DNA of 64,000 bases from NCBI GenBank assembly GCA_026645815.1, contig JAPKMR010000004.1:1-64000 (forward strand), written 5' to 3'. Position numbers and translations under genes: made by a program. This stretch comes from Anaerolineae bacterium. GTDB lineage: Bacteria; Chloroflexota; Anaerolineae; B4-G1; SLSP01. Shown here piece after piece: positions 36,045-44,586 of the stretch (the first letter of the stretch is position 1; each line of letters opens with the position of its first letter). Below the pieces are notes generated by a model. The model was not told the origin of the DNA, searched no databases, and was given only the letters and a program-made list of their open reading frames with translations.

Positions 36045-38929
36045 CGCCTCAGGCGTTTTCAGTGGAACAACTACTTTCCTGGTCGTTAGCGATTCTGGCG
36101 CTGATTCTAGCGCTCTATGTGTCTGTGCTAAACATCCGCAACCGGGGTAATGCTCACCTGACAGTTTTGATGCTGGTATTTGCGGTCAATACCCTGGTTT
36201 TAGGTGTGTTCTGGGGCGCTCAGCGTGCTGATGAGGTGTCTTGGGCCGCACCATTGGTCGCGATGACTTCGCCGGCTGTGTTGCCTTTGCTAGGCATTGT
36301 TGCCATTGCGTTTCTAAAACCAGAGTGGTTCAAAACCTGGGTTCGTTACCCATTGTATGTGGCTTATGGGCTGGCTGTACTGCCGGTGTTGTTGGTTGGG
36401 TTGGACCTGCTGACGGGCCTGGACCTCTATTACACCGGCCTGAATCCGCTCCGGTATATGGGTGGGTTTGTTGACATTCCCGATTTCGCTGCTGGGGCAT
36501 TGGGTAACGTTGTGCGCCTGGTGAATATGCGGATTGTGCCTATGCTTTTGATGTTGACCTTGATCTATCTGGCTTTCGTTGATCGAGGGATCTCTGCTTT
36601 GCGCCGGCGTTTGGCGCGCTTGTTGCTTGTGGCACAATTTTTCGCCTTGCTGCTCCAGGTGATTCTCCCACGGTTGTTGCCACCTGGCATCCCGGCATTG
36701 TTGACGATCGGGCAATTTACCGTGATTTACGCCTATGTGGCATTTCAGGTGCTGGTTTCCGAAGGAAGTTTGCAGGGTGGACGATTACGCCCTCGGTTGA
36801 CCGCAATGGTGCTCGTTATCAGCACCCCCTTGTTGGTAGGCAGTATTGCTCTGATCAGTGTTAACGTCAACGCGTTGTTACGCCAGAGTGCGTTAGGGCA
36901 GTTGGAGTCGAATAGTGAGTTGCTGGCTTATAATATCACTTCCTGGATGGACTTTAATCGCAAATCCCTGGTACTTTTGGCATCCCGTCCGGAAATCACT
37001 AGCATGAACCCAAGCTTTCAGCGACCCGTCTTGCAGGATTTTGCTGTGACCTATCCCTACATGTATCTGGTCAGTACGACGGATTTGGCGGGTTTCAATA
37101 TCGCTCGCAACGATGAGAGTGATTTGCTCGATTACAGTGACCGGCAATGGTATCAACAAGCCGTGGCGGGTCAGGCGGGCTTGCAGACGGTGATTGGGCG
37201 CACAAGCGGCGTACCAGCATTGATCATGTCGGAGCCAATTCGCGATGGCTCGGGCGAGGTTGTTGGCGTGAGTATGTTTGCCAGCACTTTGACCGATATT
37301 TCTGATTTATTGGCGCGCTATCGTGTTGGCGATACGGGCCTGGCTTATCTGGTAGGACCTCAAGGCTTGATTCTGGCCTCGAACCTGGAATTCTTTACCG
37401 CACAACAGACGACGATTCTGGACTATCCCCCGGCAGCGGCGTTGATGGACGGGACCAGGGGTATCTATCGCTTTGACGATGCTGATGCTGTGCGTTGGCA
37501 GGCCTATATTGCGGAATTGGAAAACGACTGGGGCTTGATTATCCAGGTAAACGAACAGGAGTTGCTATCTCAAGTACGTTCATTGCGAATTCTCTCCATA
37601 GCGGGTGTTTTCGTCAGCGCCCTGATACTGATGGGGCTTTCCTGGTTGGCTTTCCGCCAGGCATTCCGCCCCGTTGAAGAACTTACCGCGGCAGTTTTGG
37701 ATATCAGTGCCGGCAATATTGACCGGGAAGCCCCTGTACTTTCAGAAGATGAGTTGGGGTTTCTGGCAGATGCCTTTAATCAGATGACAGCTCGCCTGCG
37801 TTCACTGATTGCCGGCTTGGAGACGCAGGTCGCCGACCGCACTCGCGATCTGGAACAGCGCGCTGCGTATCTGGAGGCGGCCTCCACAGTGAGCCAGGCG
37901 GCAACATCCATTCTGGATACAGAGTCTTTGCTCTCGCAGACAGTTAATCTGATTCGTGAGCGATTTGGCCTTTACTACGTGGGTTTGTTTCTGCTAGATG
38001 CGACGGGTGAGTGGGCTGTACTGCGGGCCGGTACCGGAGAAGCCGGACGCGCAATGATGGCGCGCGGACACCGTCATCAACTTGGGTCACGCTCCATGAT
38101 TAGTTGGTGTATCGAAAATGCTGAGGCGCGCATTGCCTCGCATGCGGGAGAGGATGCGGTGCGCCAGGCAACTGCGGAGTTGCCCGAGACGCGCTCGGAA
38201 GCGGCGTTGCCGTTGCGCTCACGTGGGCGAGTGCTGGGTGCTTTGACTGTACAGCATACGCAAGAAGATGCCTTCGATACCTCGGCGATTGCAGTGTTAC
38301 AGACCATGGCGGATCAGCTCGCGGTTGCGCTGGATAATGCTGAACTGATCGCCACCACCCAAGAAGCATTGGACGCCACTCGCAGAGCCTATGGTGAAAA
38401 GAGCGAGCTCGGCTGGAAAAAGTACCTCTCGAGCCGCAGTGGCGGCTATCGTTATGCTTTCCGCACTTTCAGCGCGGTTGAGGGGTCCTGGTCATCGGGA
38501 ATGACTGAAGCACTACAGGCAGGGCGCAGTATCATTTACCGCGATTCGGCTGTTGGTGACATGCAGCGCAGTACGCTGGCGATTCCCCTTCGCGTTCGGG
38601 AGCAGATTGTCGGTGTACTTGATTTTAAGAAATCAGGCGCCGAAGCGGTGTGGTTGGATGATGAGCGTTTGTTGTTGGAAGCCGTGGTTGCGGAACTGGG
38701 GCAGGCACTAGAAAGCGCGCAGCTCTATCAGGAGACCCAGAGCCGGGCATCCAACGAACGCTTGATCGGTGAAATTGCATCACAACTGCGCCAGTCCCTG
38801 GATGTGACAACAGTACTGCAAGCTGCGGTGACGCAGTTAGGGCGTTTGCCTGGGGTTGCGGAAGCCACGGTTCATGTCACCTTACCTGAATCCCCGGCAG
38901 TTGTAGCTGCTGAGGAGGTGCATTCATGA
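36041..38929 (+). CDS. 7TM / dCache / HAMP / GAF sensor of the array
   Basis: A 962-residue protein. The N-terminus (about 12-235) looks like the seven-helix input domain of 7TM histidine kinases. It is followed by another TM, a double-Cache ligand domain (about 280-510; DFAVTYPYMYLVSTTDLAGFN, DRQWYQQAVAGQ), TM, HAMP (about 535-590), GAF (about 610-770), degenerate GAF (about 780-910) and the terminal module SQLRQSLDVTTVLQAAV. Combining a 7TM head with a dCache is unusual: two ligand inputs in one chain, yet no kinase. ATGA overlaps on both sides. Confidence 0.85.
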   Translation: MTPQAFSVEQLLSWSLAILALILALYVSVLNIRNRGNAHLTVLMLVFAVNTLVLGVFWGAQRADEVSWAAPLVAMTSPAVLPLLGIVAIAFLKPEWFKTWVRYPLYVAYGLAVLPVLLVGLDLLTGLDLYYTGLNPLRYMGGFVDIPDFAAGALGNVVRLVNMRIVPMLLMLTLIYLAFVDRGISALRRRLARLLLVAQFFALLLQVILPRLLPPGIPALLTIGQFTVIYAYVAFQVLVSEGSLQGGRLRPRLTAMVLVISTPLLVGSIALISVNVNALLRQSALGQLESNSELLAYNITSWMDFNRKSLVLLASRPEITSMNPSFQRPVLQDFAVTYPYMYLVSTTDLAGFNIARNDESDLLDYSDRQWYQQAVAGQAGLQTVIGRTSGVPALIMSEPIRDGSGEVVGVSMFASTLTDISDLLARYRVGDTGLAYLVGPQGLILASNLEFFTAQQTTILDYPPAAALMDGTRGIYRFDDADAVRWQAYIAELENDWGLIIQVNEQELLSQVRSLRILSIAGVFVSALILMGLSWLAFRQAFRPVEELTAAVLDISAGNIDREAPVLSEDELGFLADAFNQMTARLRSLIAGLETQVADRTRDLEQRAAYLEAASTVSQAATSILDTESLLSQTVNLIRERFGLYYVGLFLLDATGEWAVLRAGTGEAGRAMMARGHRHQLGSRSMISWCIENAEARIASHAGEDAVRQATAELPETRSEAALPLRSRGRVLGALTVQHTQEDAFDTSAIAVLQTMADQLAVALDNAELIATTQEALDATRRAYGEKSELGWKKYLSSRSGGYRYAFRTFSAVEGSWSSGMTEALQAGRSIIYRDSAVGDMQRSTLAIPLRVREQIVGVLDFKKSGAEAVWLDDERLLLEAVVAELGQALESAQLYQETQSRASNERLIGEIASQLRQSLDVTTVLQAAVTQLGRLPGVAEATVHVTLPESPAVVAAEEVHS

Positions 38930-40230
38930 CGGACGAGACGTTGTACCTCAACGCGTTGAATTCACGGACGGATACGATCATGGCTGGTACGGCGTTATCC
39001 GTCATCCAGGATATGGCAGCGCTGACTGCTGCTGGTTTGGGAATTGATGGGGTTGTTGAGGGCGTTTATCGGGCCGTGTCTCGGTTGATGGATACGACCA
39101 ACCTGTATATCGCACTTTACGACGAACTCAAACAAGAACTGTTCTTCTGCCTGGACATAACCGAAGGTCAACGCGTGGAACGCGGTGAACGCACATATCG
39201 CAAGTTGAGTGGTGGTTTGACCGAATATGTGATTCAGACACGGGCGCCGTTGCTATTGGCGGATGGCGTCATGGATCACATAGTTGAGCTGGGGGTGCGT
39301 ATTCTCGGTGTGTCAGGCGCCAAATCATGGTTGGGAGTCCCCCTGATGATCGGCGACCGCGTCACCGGGGTGATGACTGTACAGAGTTATACCACGCAGA
39401 ACCTCTTTGGTGAGCAAGAACGCGACTTGTTGATGACTGTTGCCAATCAGGCAGCGGCAGCGCTAGAGAATGCGCGCTTATCGGCGCAGCAGGCGCGCCG
39501 CATTCAGGAGATGACGGTGCTCAACGAGGTCGGGCAAGCCCTGGCGGCGACCCGCGATCTTGAAGATGTATTTCAGACTGCGCATACGCAGCTCGGAAGG
39601 CTTTTTGATGCCTCCAGCTTCTACATTGCGCTGGTGGATGAGGAGCGTGGCCTTTGGATTTCCGCCTTTGATATCCAGAATGGCGAGCGTCTTCCCAGCC
39701 AGGAGTATCCATTGGGTGAGGGTTTAACCGGGTATATTGTCCAGGAACGGCGTTCCTTGTTGTTCCGCAACCCGGAAGAAGAGCTTACTTTCTGCCGTGA
39801 GCACGGTTTTGAGCATGTGGGACAGCAAGCCAATTCCTGGATGGGGACGCCTTTGATGGCCTTGAATCGTGTGGTGGGTGTCCTGGCTATCGAGAGTTAC
39901 ACGGAGGCTTATGCCTTTGATGAGCACGATCAGGCGTTAATTCAGGCCTTCGCGATCCCAGTTGCGAATGCAGTGCAAAACGCACAATTGTTTGAGCGAT
40001 TGCAAAAACAAGCGTTGCAGGAGCAGCAGGTGCGCACGTTGACTGAGCGGATCATTGGGGCAGCCGATACCCAAGCTGTTTTGCGCATTGTGACAGAAGA
40101 ATTGGGACGGTTGTTGGGCGCGAAGACGGCGGTCATGCAATTGGGAACGCAGGCGCAATTGTTATCGGCATCACAGAACACCGGTGGGGTTGGTCAGACT
40201 GCCAGCGCTAGGGCTGAGCACGTGGAATGA
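38926..40230 (+). CDS. Cytoplasmic tandem-GAF protein of the array
   Basis: A 434-residue soluble protein: GAF1 (about 20-190), GAF2 (about 195-360) and a terminal module (LTERIIGAADTQAVLRIVTEELGRLLG). It has no membrane segment, so it may couple membrane sensors or bind a diffusible ligand. The 5' end contains the hairpin CGTTG-TACCT-CAACG (38939-38953), which encodes TLYLNA. The start overlaps the preceding stop in ATGA. Confidence 0.84.
   Translation: MTDETLYLNALNSRTDTIMAGTALSVIQDMAALTAAGLGIDGVVEGVYRAVSRLMDTTNLYIALYDELKQELFFCLDITEGQRVERGERTYRKLSGGLTEYVIQTRAPLLLADGVMDHIVELGVRILGVSGAKSWLGVPLMIGDRVTGVMTVQSYTTQNLFGEQERDLLMTVANQAAAALENARLSAQQARRIQEMTVLNEVGQALAATRDLEDVFQTAHTQLGRLFDASSFYIALVDEERGLWISAFDIQNGERLPSQEYPLGEGLTGYIVQERRSLLFRNPEEELTFCREHGFEHVGQQANSWMGTPLMALNRVVGVLAIESYTEAYAFDEHDQALIQAFAIPVANAVQNAQLFERLQKQALQEQQVRTLTERIIGAADTQAVLRIVTEELGRLLGAKTAVMQLGTQAQLLSASQNTGGVGQTASARAEHVE
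38939..38953. repeat. Hairpin CGTTG-TACCT-CAACG in a 5' coding end
   Basis: A 5-bp stem and 5-base loop, 13 bases inside the tandem-GAF gene. Variants with the same stem occur at 43485-43501 and 53254-53268, each near a gene start. Confidence 0.6.
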
Positions 40231-40240
40231 AGGTGGACGT

Positions 40241-43200
40241 ATGAAGGCACAGGGCAAACACGGTATCCGAGAGCAAAAACACCGTCCTACCATTGGGCTG
40301 TTGGTGACATGGTTGCGTGACGGTTATGAAAATGGTTTTATGTTAGGGGTGGCTGATGCTGCTGCTGCCCTGGATGCCAATCTTGTTTGTTTTGTGGGTG
40401 GGGAATTGCGTTGGGAGGTTCCGCAAAATGTAGTTTTTGATTTGCTCACCCCCGAGAAATTCGATGGTTTGATTATCAGCGGCACATTGGGACACGCAAT
40501 CAGTTTGGAGAAGCTCCAGGATTTCTGTGCGCGTTTTTCGCCGTTGCCATTGGTAGGCGGCGCCTTGCCCGTACCCGGGGTAGTACAAGTTCTGCCGGAT
40601 AGTATTAGTGGGATGCAAGAGGCCGTTGAGCATCTTGTTACAGTGCATGGTTGCCGGCACATTGCCTTCATTCAGGGGCCGGCGGGCCAGGTTGAGGCTG
40701 AGGATCGTTACCGCGCTTATACGGAAGTGCTGGAGCGGCATGGGTTGCCGTTGGACTCGGCTCTGGTCGCTGCCGGTGACTACCGCCGGGTGACCGGAGA
40801 GGCGGCAATGGAAGAGATTCTGGCGCGTGGAGTGACTCCAGATGCTGTTGTTGCTGCCAACGATGATATGGCTTTTGGCGCTTTCGATGTGCTTCGGGCA
40901 CATGGCTTGCGTGTGCCCGAGGATGTTGCCTTAGTCGGTTTTGACGATGTGGATGCCGCACAGCACCTGGAAACGCCACTCACTACTGTCCGACAATCCT
41001 TTGCTGACTCTGCGCGCATGGCAACGGAGACTTTGCTTGCAATTATCCGTGGCGAAGAAACCCCGGATGTGGTGCACATTCCAACGCGATTGGTGTTGCG
41101 GCGTTCATGTGGTTGCCAGCTCGAGAGCGTGACGCAAGCTACAGCGCCTCTGTATGCCTCCTCAGCAACGCTGTCTGACTGGATAACGCTCCCCGCGCCG
41201 GCAAGTGTGTCCGAAACATTGTGGCGCGCATTCCTGGAAGATGTCGCCACAGGAGAATCCGCACGTTTTTTGCCAGTTTTCGAATCAGGATTACGGCAAA
41301 TCCAACCGGCAGTGCAATCGGCGGTTTCATCACACGTCGCCGAGTTGGGTGCCTGGAATAAGATCGTTTCTGATTTGCGTGGTGCTGTTTTGCCGTATTT
41401 GAGTGAACGCGCCAATTTGATCCAGGCTGAGACTTTGTTGCAGCAGGCGCGGATTTTGGTAGGAGCGGCATCGCAGCGTCTTGAGGGCTATCGTGAGTTG
41501 TTATTCAGGCGGCAAGAGACCAATATCCAGGAGTTTGACCGTGTGCTAGCCGCCGCTCTGGCTATCGAAGATTTGAAGGTCCCTGTAGAAACACATTTCC
41601 CTGCTCTCGGCATTGAGAGTAGTTACCTGGCGCTTTACGCCGATGAGGCTGAATTGCAGGATCACGCGCGATTAGTGTTTTCTTATGAGCGTGAGCATGG
41701 CACCAGGTTATGGGACAAGGAGACTTTGTTCCCCTCGCGTCAATTGTTGCCGGAGGGAATGGCTCTGGAACAGCGGCGTTACACTGCGGTGTTATCCTCG
41801 TTGGTGATGCGCGACTCGCGCTTGGGATTTATGCTTTTCGAGTTTGGTCCGCGTGAAGGCGCCATTTATGATCGCCTGGGAGAACAGTTCAGCGGCAGTA
41901 TTTTCCGGATGTTATTACAGCAACAGCAGGCAGAGGTGCAGTCGGCTCTCGAGGAGTCTCGCCAAAATGCTGAGACTGCACTGCGCGACCTGTTGGTCTT
42001 GCAGCAACGTTACGTTCGTGAGTCGTGGGATAGCCATGCTGCGGCGATTTCTGGCTATGCATATTCAGCTGAATCTGCCGGTCCAATGAAGCGGCAGATG
42101 CAGCCTGCATCCTGGTTGCCGGTGATGGCTGCGGCGGTTGAAACAGCAAGTTCCGCGCAGCATACGCTGCCTTCGGGTTCAGGAACCAGCCTTGCTATGC
42201 CGTTGATGTTATATGGTGAGATGATTGGTGTCATGGGACTTGAGCGTGAGGACGAGCAACCGTGGACTGCTGAGCAGATTGCGATGGCCGAGGGTGTGTT
42301 AGAGCAGACCGCGCGCGCCCTGGAGACACAGCGATTGGTAGCAGAGACGCGCCATCGTGCGGCGCAATTGCGCACCGCGACAGAAATCGCTCAGATTACC
42401 TCTTCGATTTTAAGCCTGGAAGCGTTGGTGGATCAATCGGTGAATCTGCTCCGCGATCGCTTTGGCTATTACTATGTGGGTTTGTTCCTGGTGGAAGATA
42501 CCGGGCGTTGGGCGGCGTTGCGCGCCGGTACGGGTGAGGCTGGTCAGGTGATGTTGGAACGCAGCCATAAGTTGGAAGTGGGAGGCGCCTCCATGATTGG
42601 GCAGTGTGTGGCTGAGAATGCGGCACGCATTGCACTTGATGTGGGTACGGAAGCAGTCCGTTTCGATAATCCCTTGCTTCCGGAGACCCGCTCAGAGCTG
42701 GCAGTGCCGCTTCGCAGTCGCGGTCGGGCGATTGGCGCCATGACGATTCAGTCGGTCGAACGGATGGCTTTCTTGGAGGAGGATATTGTCGTTCTCCAGA
42801 CGGTAGCCGATCAACTAGGTAATGCCATCGAGACTGTACGATTGTTGGGTGAGACTGAAAAGACAGTGCATGCGCTGGAGGCGGCTCAGGGAACCTATAC
42901 TCAGGAATCATGGCGTGCTTACCTGGAGACTATCGGTAAACAACAGGGATACCGGTATCGCCTGGGCCTCGAATCAGCGCCGACGTTATCACCAGAGGAA
43001 CAGGTTGCCCTGGAGCAGCAGCGACCCGTCGTGACGCACTATGTTGCCTCAGAGGACTTGGAAACAGGGGTATCTGTCCCACGTGCGTCCGTGGCGTTGC
43101 CATTGCGTCTGCGTGAGCAGACTATTGGAGCCCTTAATGTGCGCTTTGAGGATGAGCATGTGCCACCGGAAACCATGGAATTGCTCGAACAGGTTGCTGA

Positions 43201-43414
43201 ACAGCTGACGCAGGCGTTGGAGAGCGCCCGGTTGTATCAGGCAACACAACAGCAGGCAGTTCAAGAGCGGTTGATTGGTGAAGCAACAGGACGGATGCGT
43301 GAACAGATGGATGTAGACGCCGTATTACAGACGGCAGTGCGTGAGTTGCAACAGGCATTGGGCTTGGAGCGTGTTGAGCTGCGAATGGGCGCGCCTTCGG
43401 CAGAAAAACTGTAG
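40241..43414 (+). CDS. LacI-type ligand domain fused to GAF domains, no DNA-binding domain
   Basis: A 1057-residue soluble protein. ATG 40241 follows GAAGGTGG; the frame extends back to 40184 inside the previous gene but without a ribosome site. Residues about 14-294 form a LacI/GalR-type periplasmic-binding-protein fold (GLIISGTLGHAI, HIAFIQGP, PDAVVAANDDMAFGAFDVLRAHG, VALVGFDDVDAAQHLETPLTTVRQ), with no helix-turn-helix before it. A helical region follows, then a GAF-like domain (about 430-573), degenerate GAF (about 589-693), canonical GAF (about 714-873), degenerate GAF (about 885-1000) and the terminal module GRMREQMDVDAVLQTAVREL. It should sense a small sugar- or nucleoside-like ligand in the cytoplasm. 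A LacI repressor role is excluded by the missing HTH. Confidence 0.85.
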   Translation: MKAQGKHGIREQKHRPTIGLLVTWLRDGYENGFMLGVADAAAALDANLVCFVGGELRWEVPQNVVFDLLTPEKFDGLIISGTLGHAISLEKLQDFCARFSPLPLVGGALPVPGVVQVLPDSISGMQEAVEHLVTVHGCRHIAFIQGPAGQVEAEDRYRAYTEVLERHGLPLDSALVAAGDYRRVTGEAAMEEILARGVTPDAVVAANDDMAFGAFDVLRAHGLRVPEDVALVGFDDVDAAQHLETPLTTVRQSFADSARMATETLLAIIRGEETPDVVHIPTRLVLRRSCGCQLESVTQATAPLYASSATLSDWITLPAPASVSETLWRAFLEDVATGESARFLPVFESGLRQIQPAVQSAVSSHVAELGAWNKIVSDLRGAVLPYLSERANLIQAETLLQQARILVGAASQRLEGYRELLFRRQETNIQEFDRVLAAALAIEDLKVPVETHFPALGIESSYLALYADEAELQDHARLVFSYEREHGTRLWDKETLFPSRQLLPEGMALEQRRYTAVLSSLVMRDSRLGFMLFEFGPREGAIYDRLGEQFSGSIFRMLLQQQQAEVQSALEESRQNAETALRDLLVLQQRYVRESWDSHAAAISGYAYSAESAGPMKRQMQPASWLPVMAAAVETASSAQHTLPSGSGTSLAMPLMLYGEMIGVMGLEREDEQPWTAEQIAMAEGVLEQTARALETQRLVAETRHRAAQLRTATEIAQITSSILSLEALVDQSVNLLRDRFGYYYVGLFLVEDTGRWAALRAGTGEAGQVMLERSHKLEVGGASMIGQCVAENAARIALDVGTEAVRFDNPLLPETRSELAVPLRSRGRAIGAMTIQSVERMAFLEEDIVVLQTVADQLGNAIETVRLLGETEKTVHALEAAQGTYTQESWRAYLETIGKQQGYRYRLGLESAPTLSPEEQVALEQQRPVVTHYVASEDLETGVSVPRASVALPLRLREQTIGALNVRFEDEHVPPETMELLEQVAEQLTQALESARLYQATQQQAVQERLIGEATGRMREQMDVDAVLQTAVRELQQALGLERVELRMGAPSAEKL

Positions 43415-43484
43415 GCGCGCCCGGAATCATGAATTGGTGTTGAAGCCTGTTCACCGGAAGGTGGCGGCGTGTTTTAGAGTCCTG

Positions 43485-43501
43485 GCGTTGTACCTCAACG
43501 C
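43485..43501. repeat. Hairpin GCGTTG-TACCT-CAACGC, intergenic
   Basis: A 6-bp stem in the 138-base gap before the solute-binding lipoprotein, 52 bases upstream of its start. The rest of the gap holds nothing I can support beyond the GGAGGAG ribosome site. Confidence 0.6.
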
Positions 43502-43552
43502 GGCGTTATCGTTGGAATGACAATTTTGCATAGTGTGGATGGAGGAGCGAAT

Positions 43553-44569
43553 ATGAGACACAAGGTTACTTTCAGGGTTGTGTTGTTGGCGTTGATTGTG
43601 GGGATGTTGGTGGCTTGTACTCCGGCCAAACCCGTAGAAACGCCTGATGAGACACAGTCAGTAATCCTGCAACTACAATGGTTCCCACAGGCGCAGTTTG
43701 CTGGCTACTATGTGGCCTTGGAAAAGGGCTGGTATGCTGAAGAGGGGCTGGATGTGACGATTCGGGCCGGCGGCCCGGATATCTCCCCAGCGACCGCGGT
43801 TGCGGGTGGCAATGCAGATTTCGGCACGTATATGCTTGCCGATCTGGCATCTGCGGTGCAGCAAGGACAACCTCTTCTCAGCATCGCGCAGATCCAGCAG
43901 CAGAATGGCTTGTTGTTGCTGGCATTTCAGAGCTCGGGAATTGACGACCCTACCGATTTTCTGGGCAAGCGTGTGGGCGTGTGGTTGGGTAGCTGGGACT
44001 CGCAGTTTCGTGCGCTAATGACTCAACAATCCATTGCTGATAATCAATATCAACTGGTTTCACAGGGTTTTAGTATGGAGGCTTTCCTGGCGGGGGAGCT
44101 CGATGTGGCTTCGGCGATGATTTACAACGAGTACCATGTTGTCCTGGAGAGCGGTGTAGCAGCCAATGAGTTGAACATCATTGACTATGCGGATTACGGC
44201 CTTGATTTTCCGGGCGACACGCTTTTCACCACTAAGGATTTGGTGGAACAAAACCCCGACCTCTGCGAGCGCATGCTACGTGCCTCGCTGCGGGGTTGGG
44301 AATATGCGGTTGCAAATCCTGAGGAAGCTGCTGATATCGTACTTAAATTTGATGTTACAGGCACGCAAACTCGTGAGCATCAACTGTCAATGATGCGTGA
44401 GATCGCGCTGTTGGTGAAAAGTTCCGATATTCGTCCCATTGGATATACCGATCGGGCTGATGTCCTGCGTGTGGTGGATACACTCCAGCGCTATGGCGTG
44501 CTGGCAAGTCCGGTTCAACCCGAGGAAGTCTATACGAACACGATTTGGGAGTCGGCAACATCTGACTAG
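43553..44569 (+). CDS. NMT1/THI5-like solute-binding lipoprotein
   Basis: A 338-residue lipoprotein with lipobox LVAC and a THI5/NMT1-type ABC substrate-binding fold (LQLQWFPQAQFAGYYVALEKGWY, ATAVAGGNADFGTY). Family members bind thiamine-pyrimidine precursors, aromatic sulfonates or similar. ATG 43553 follows GGAGGAG. No ABC permease or ATPase gene is nearby; it sits between two sensor genes, 17 bases before the next. It probably presents a ligand to a sensor rather than serving transport. Confidence 0.82.
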   Translation: MRHKVTFRVVLLALIVGMLVACTPAKPVETPDETQSVILQLQWFPQAQFAGYYVALEKGWYAEEGLDVTIRAGGPDISPATAVAGGNADFGTYMLADLASAVQQGQPLLSIAQIQQQNGLLLLAFQSSGIDDPTDFLGKRVGVWLGSWDSQFRALMTQQSIADNQYQLVSQGFSMEAFLAGELDVASAMIYNEYHVVLESGVAANELNIIDYADYGLDFPGDTLFTTKDLVEQNPDLCERMLRASLRGWEYAVANPEEAADIVLKFDVTGTQTREHQLSMMREIALLVKSSDIRPIGYTDRADVLRVVDTLQRYGVLASPVQPEEVYTNTIWESATSD

Positions 44570-44586
44570 CTGATGAGGTAACGACC

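Noticed and set aside
40241-41120. LacI-family transcription repressor
   Set aside because: No helix-turn-helix precedes the ligand domain in any plausible start, and the chain continues into GAF domains.
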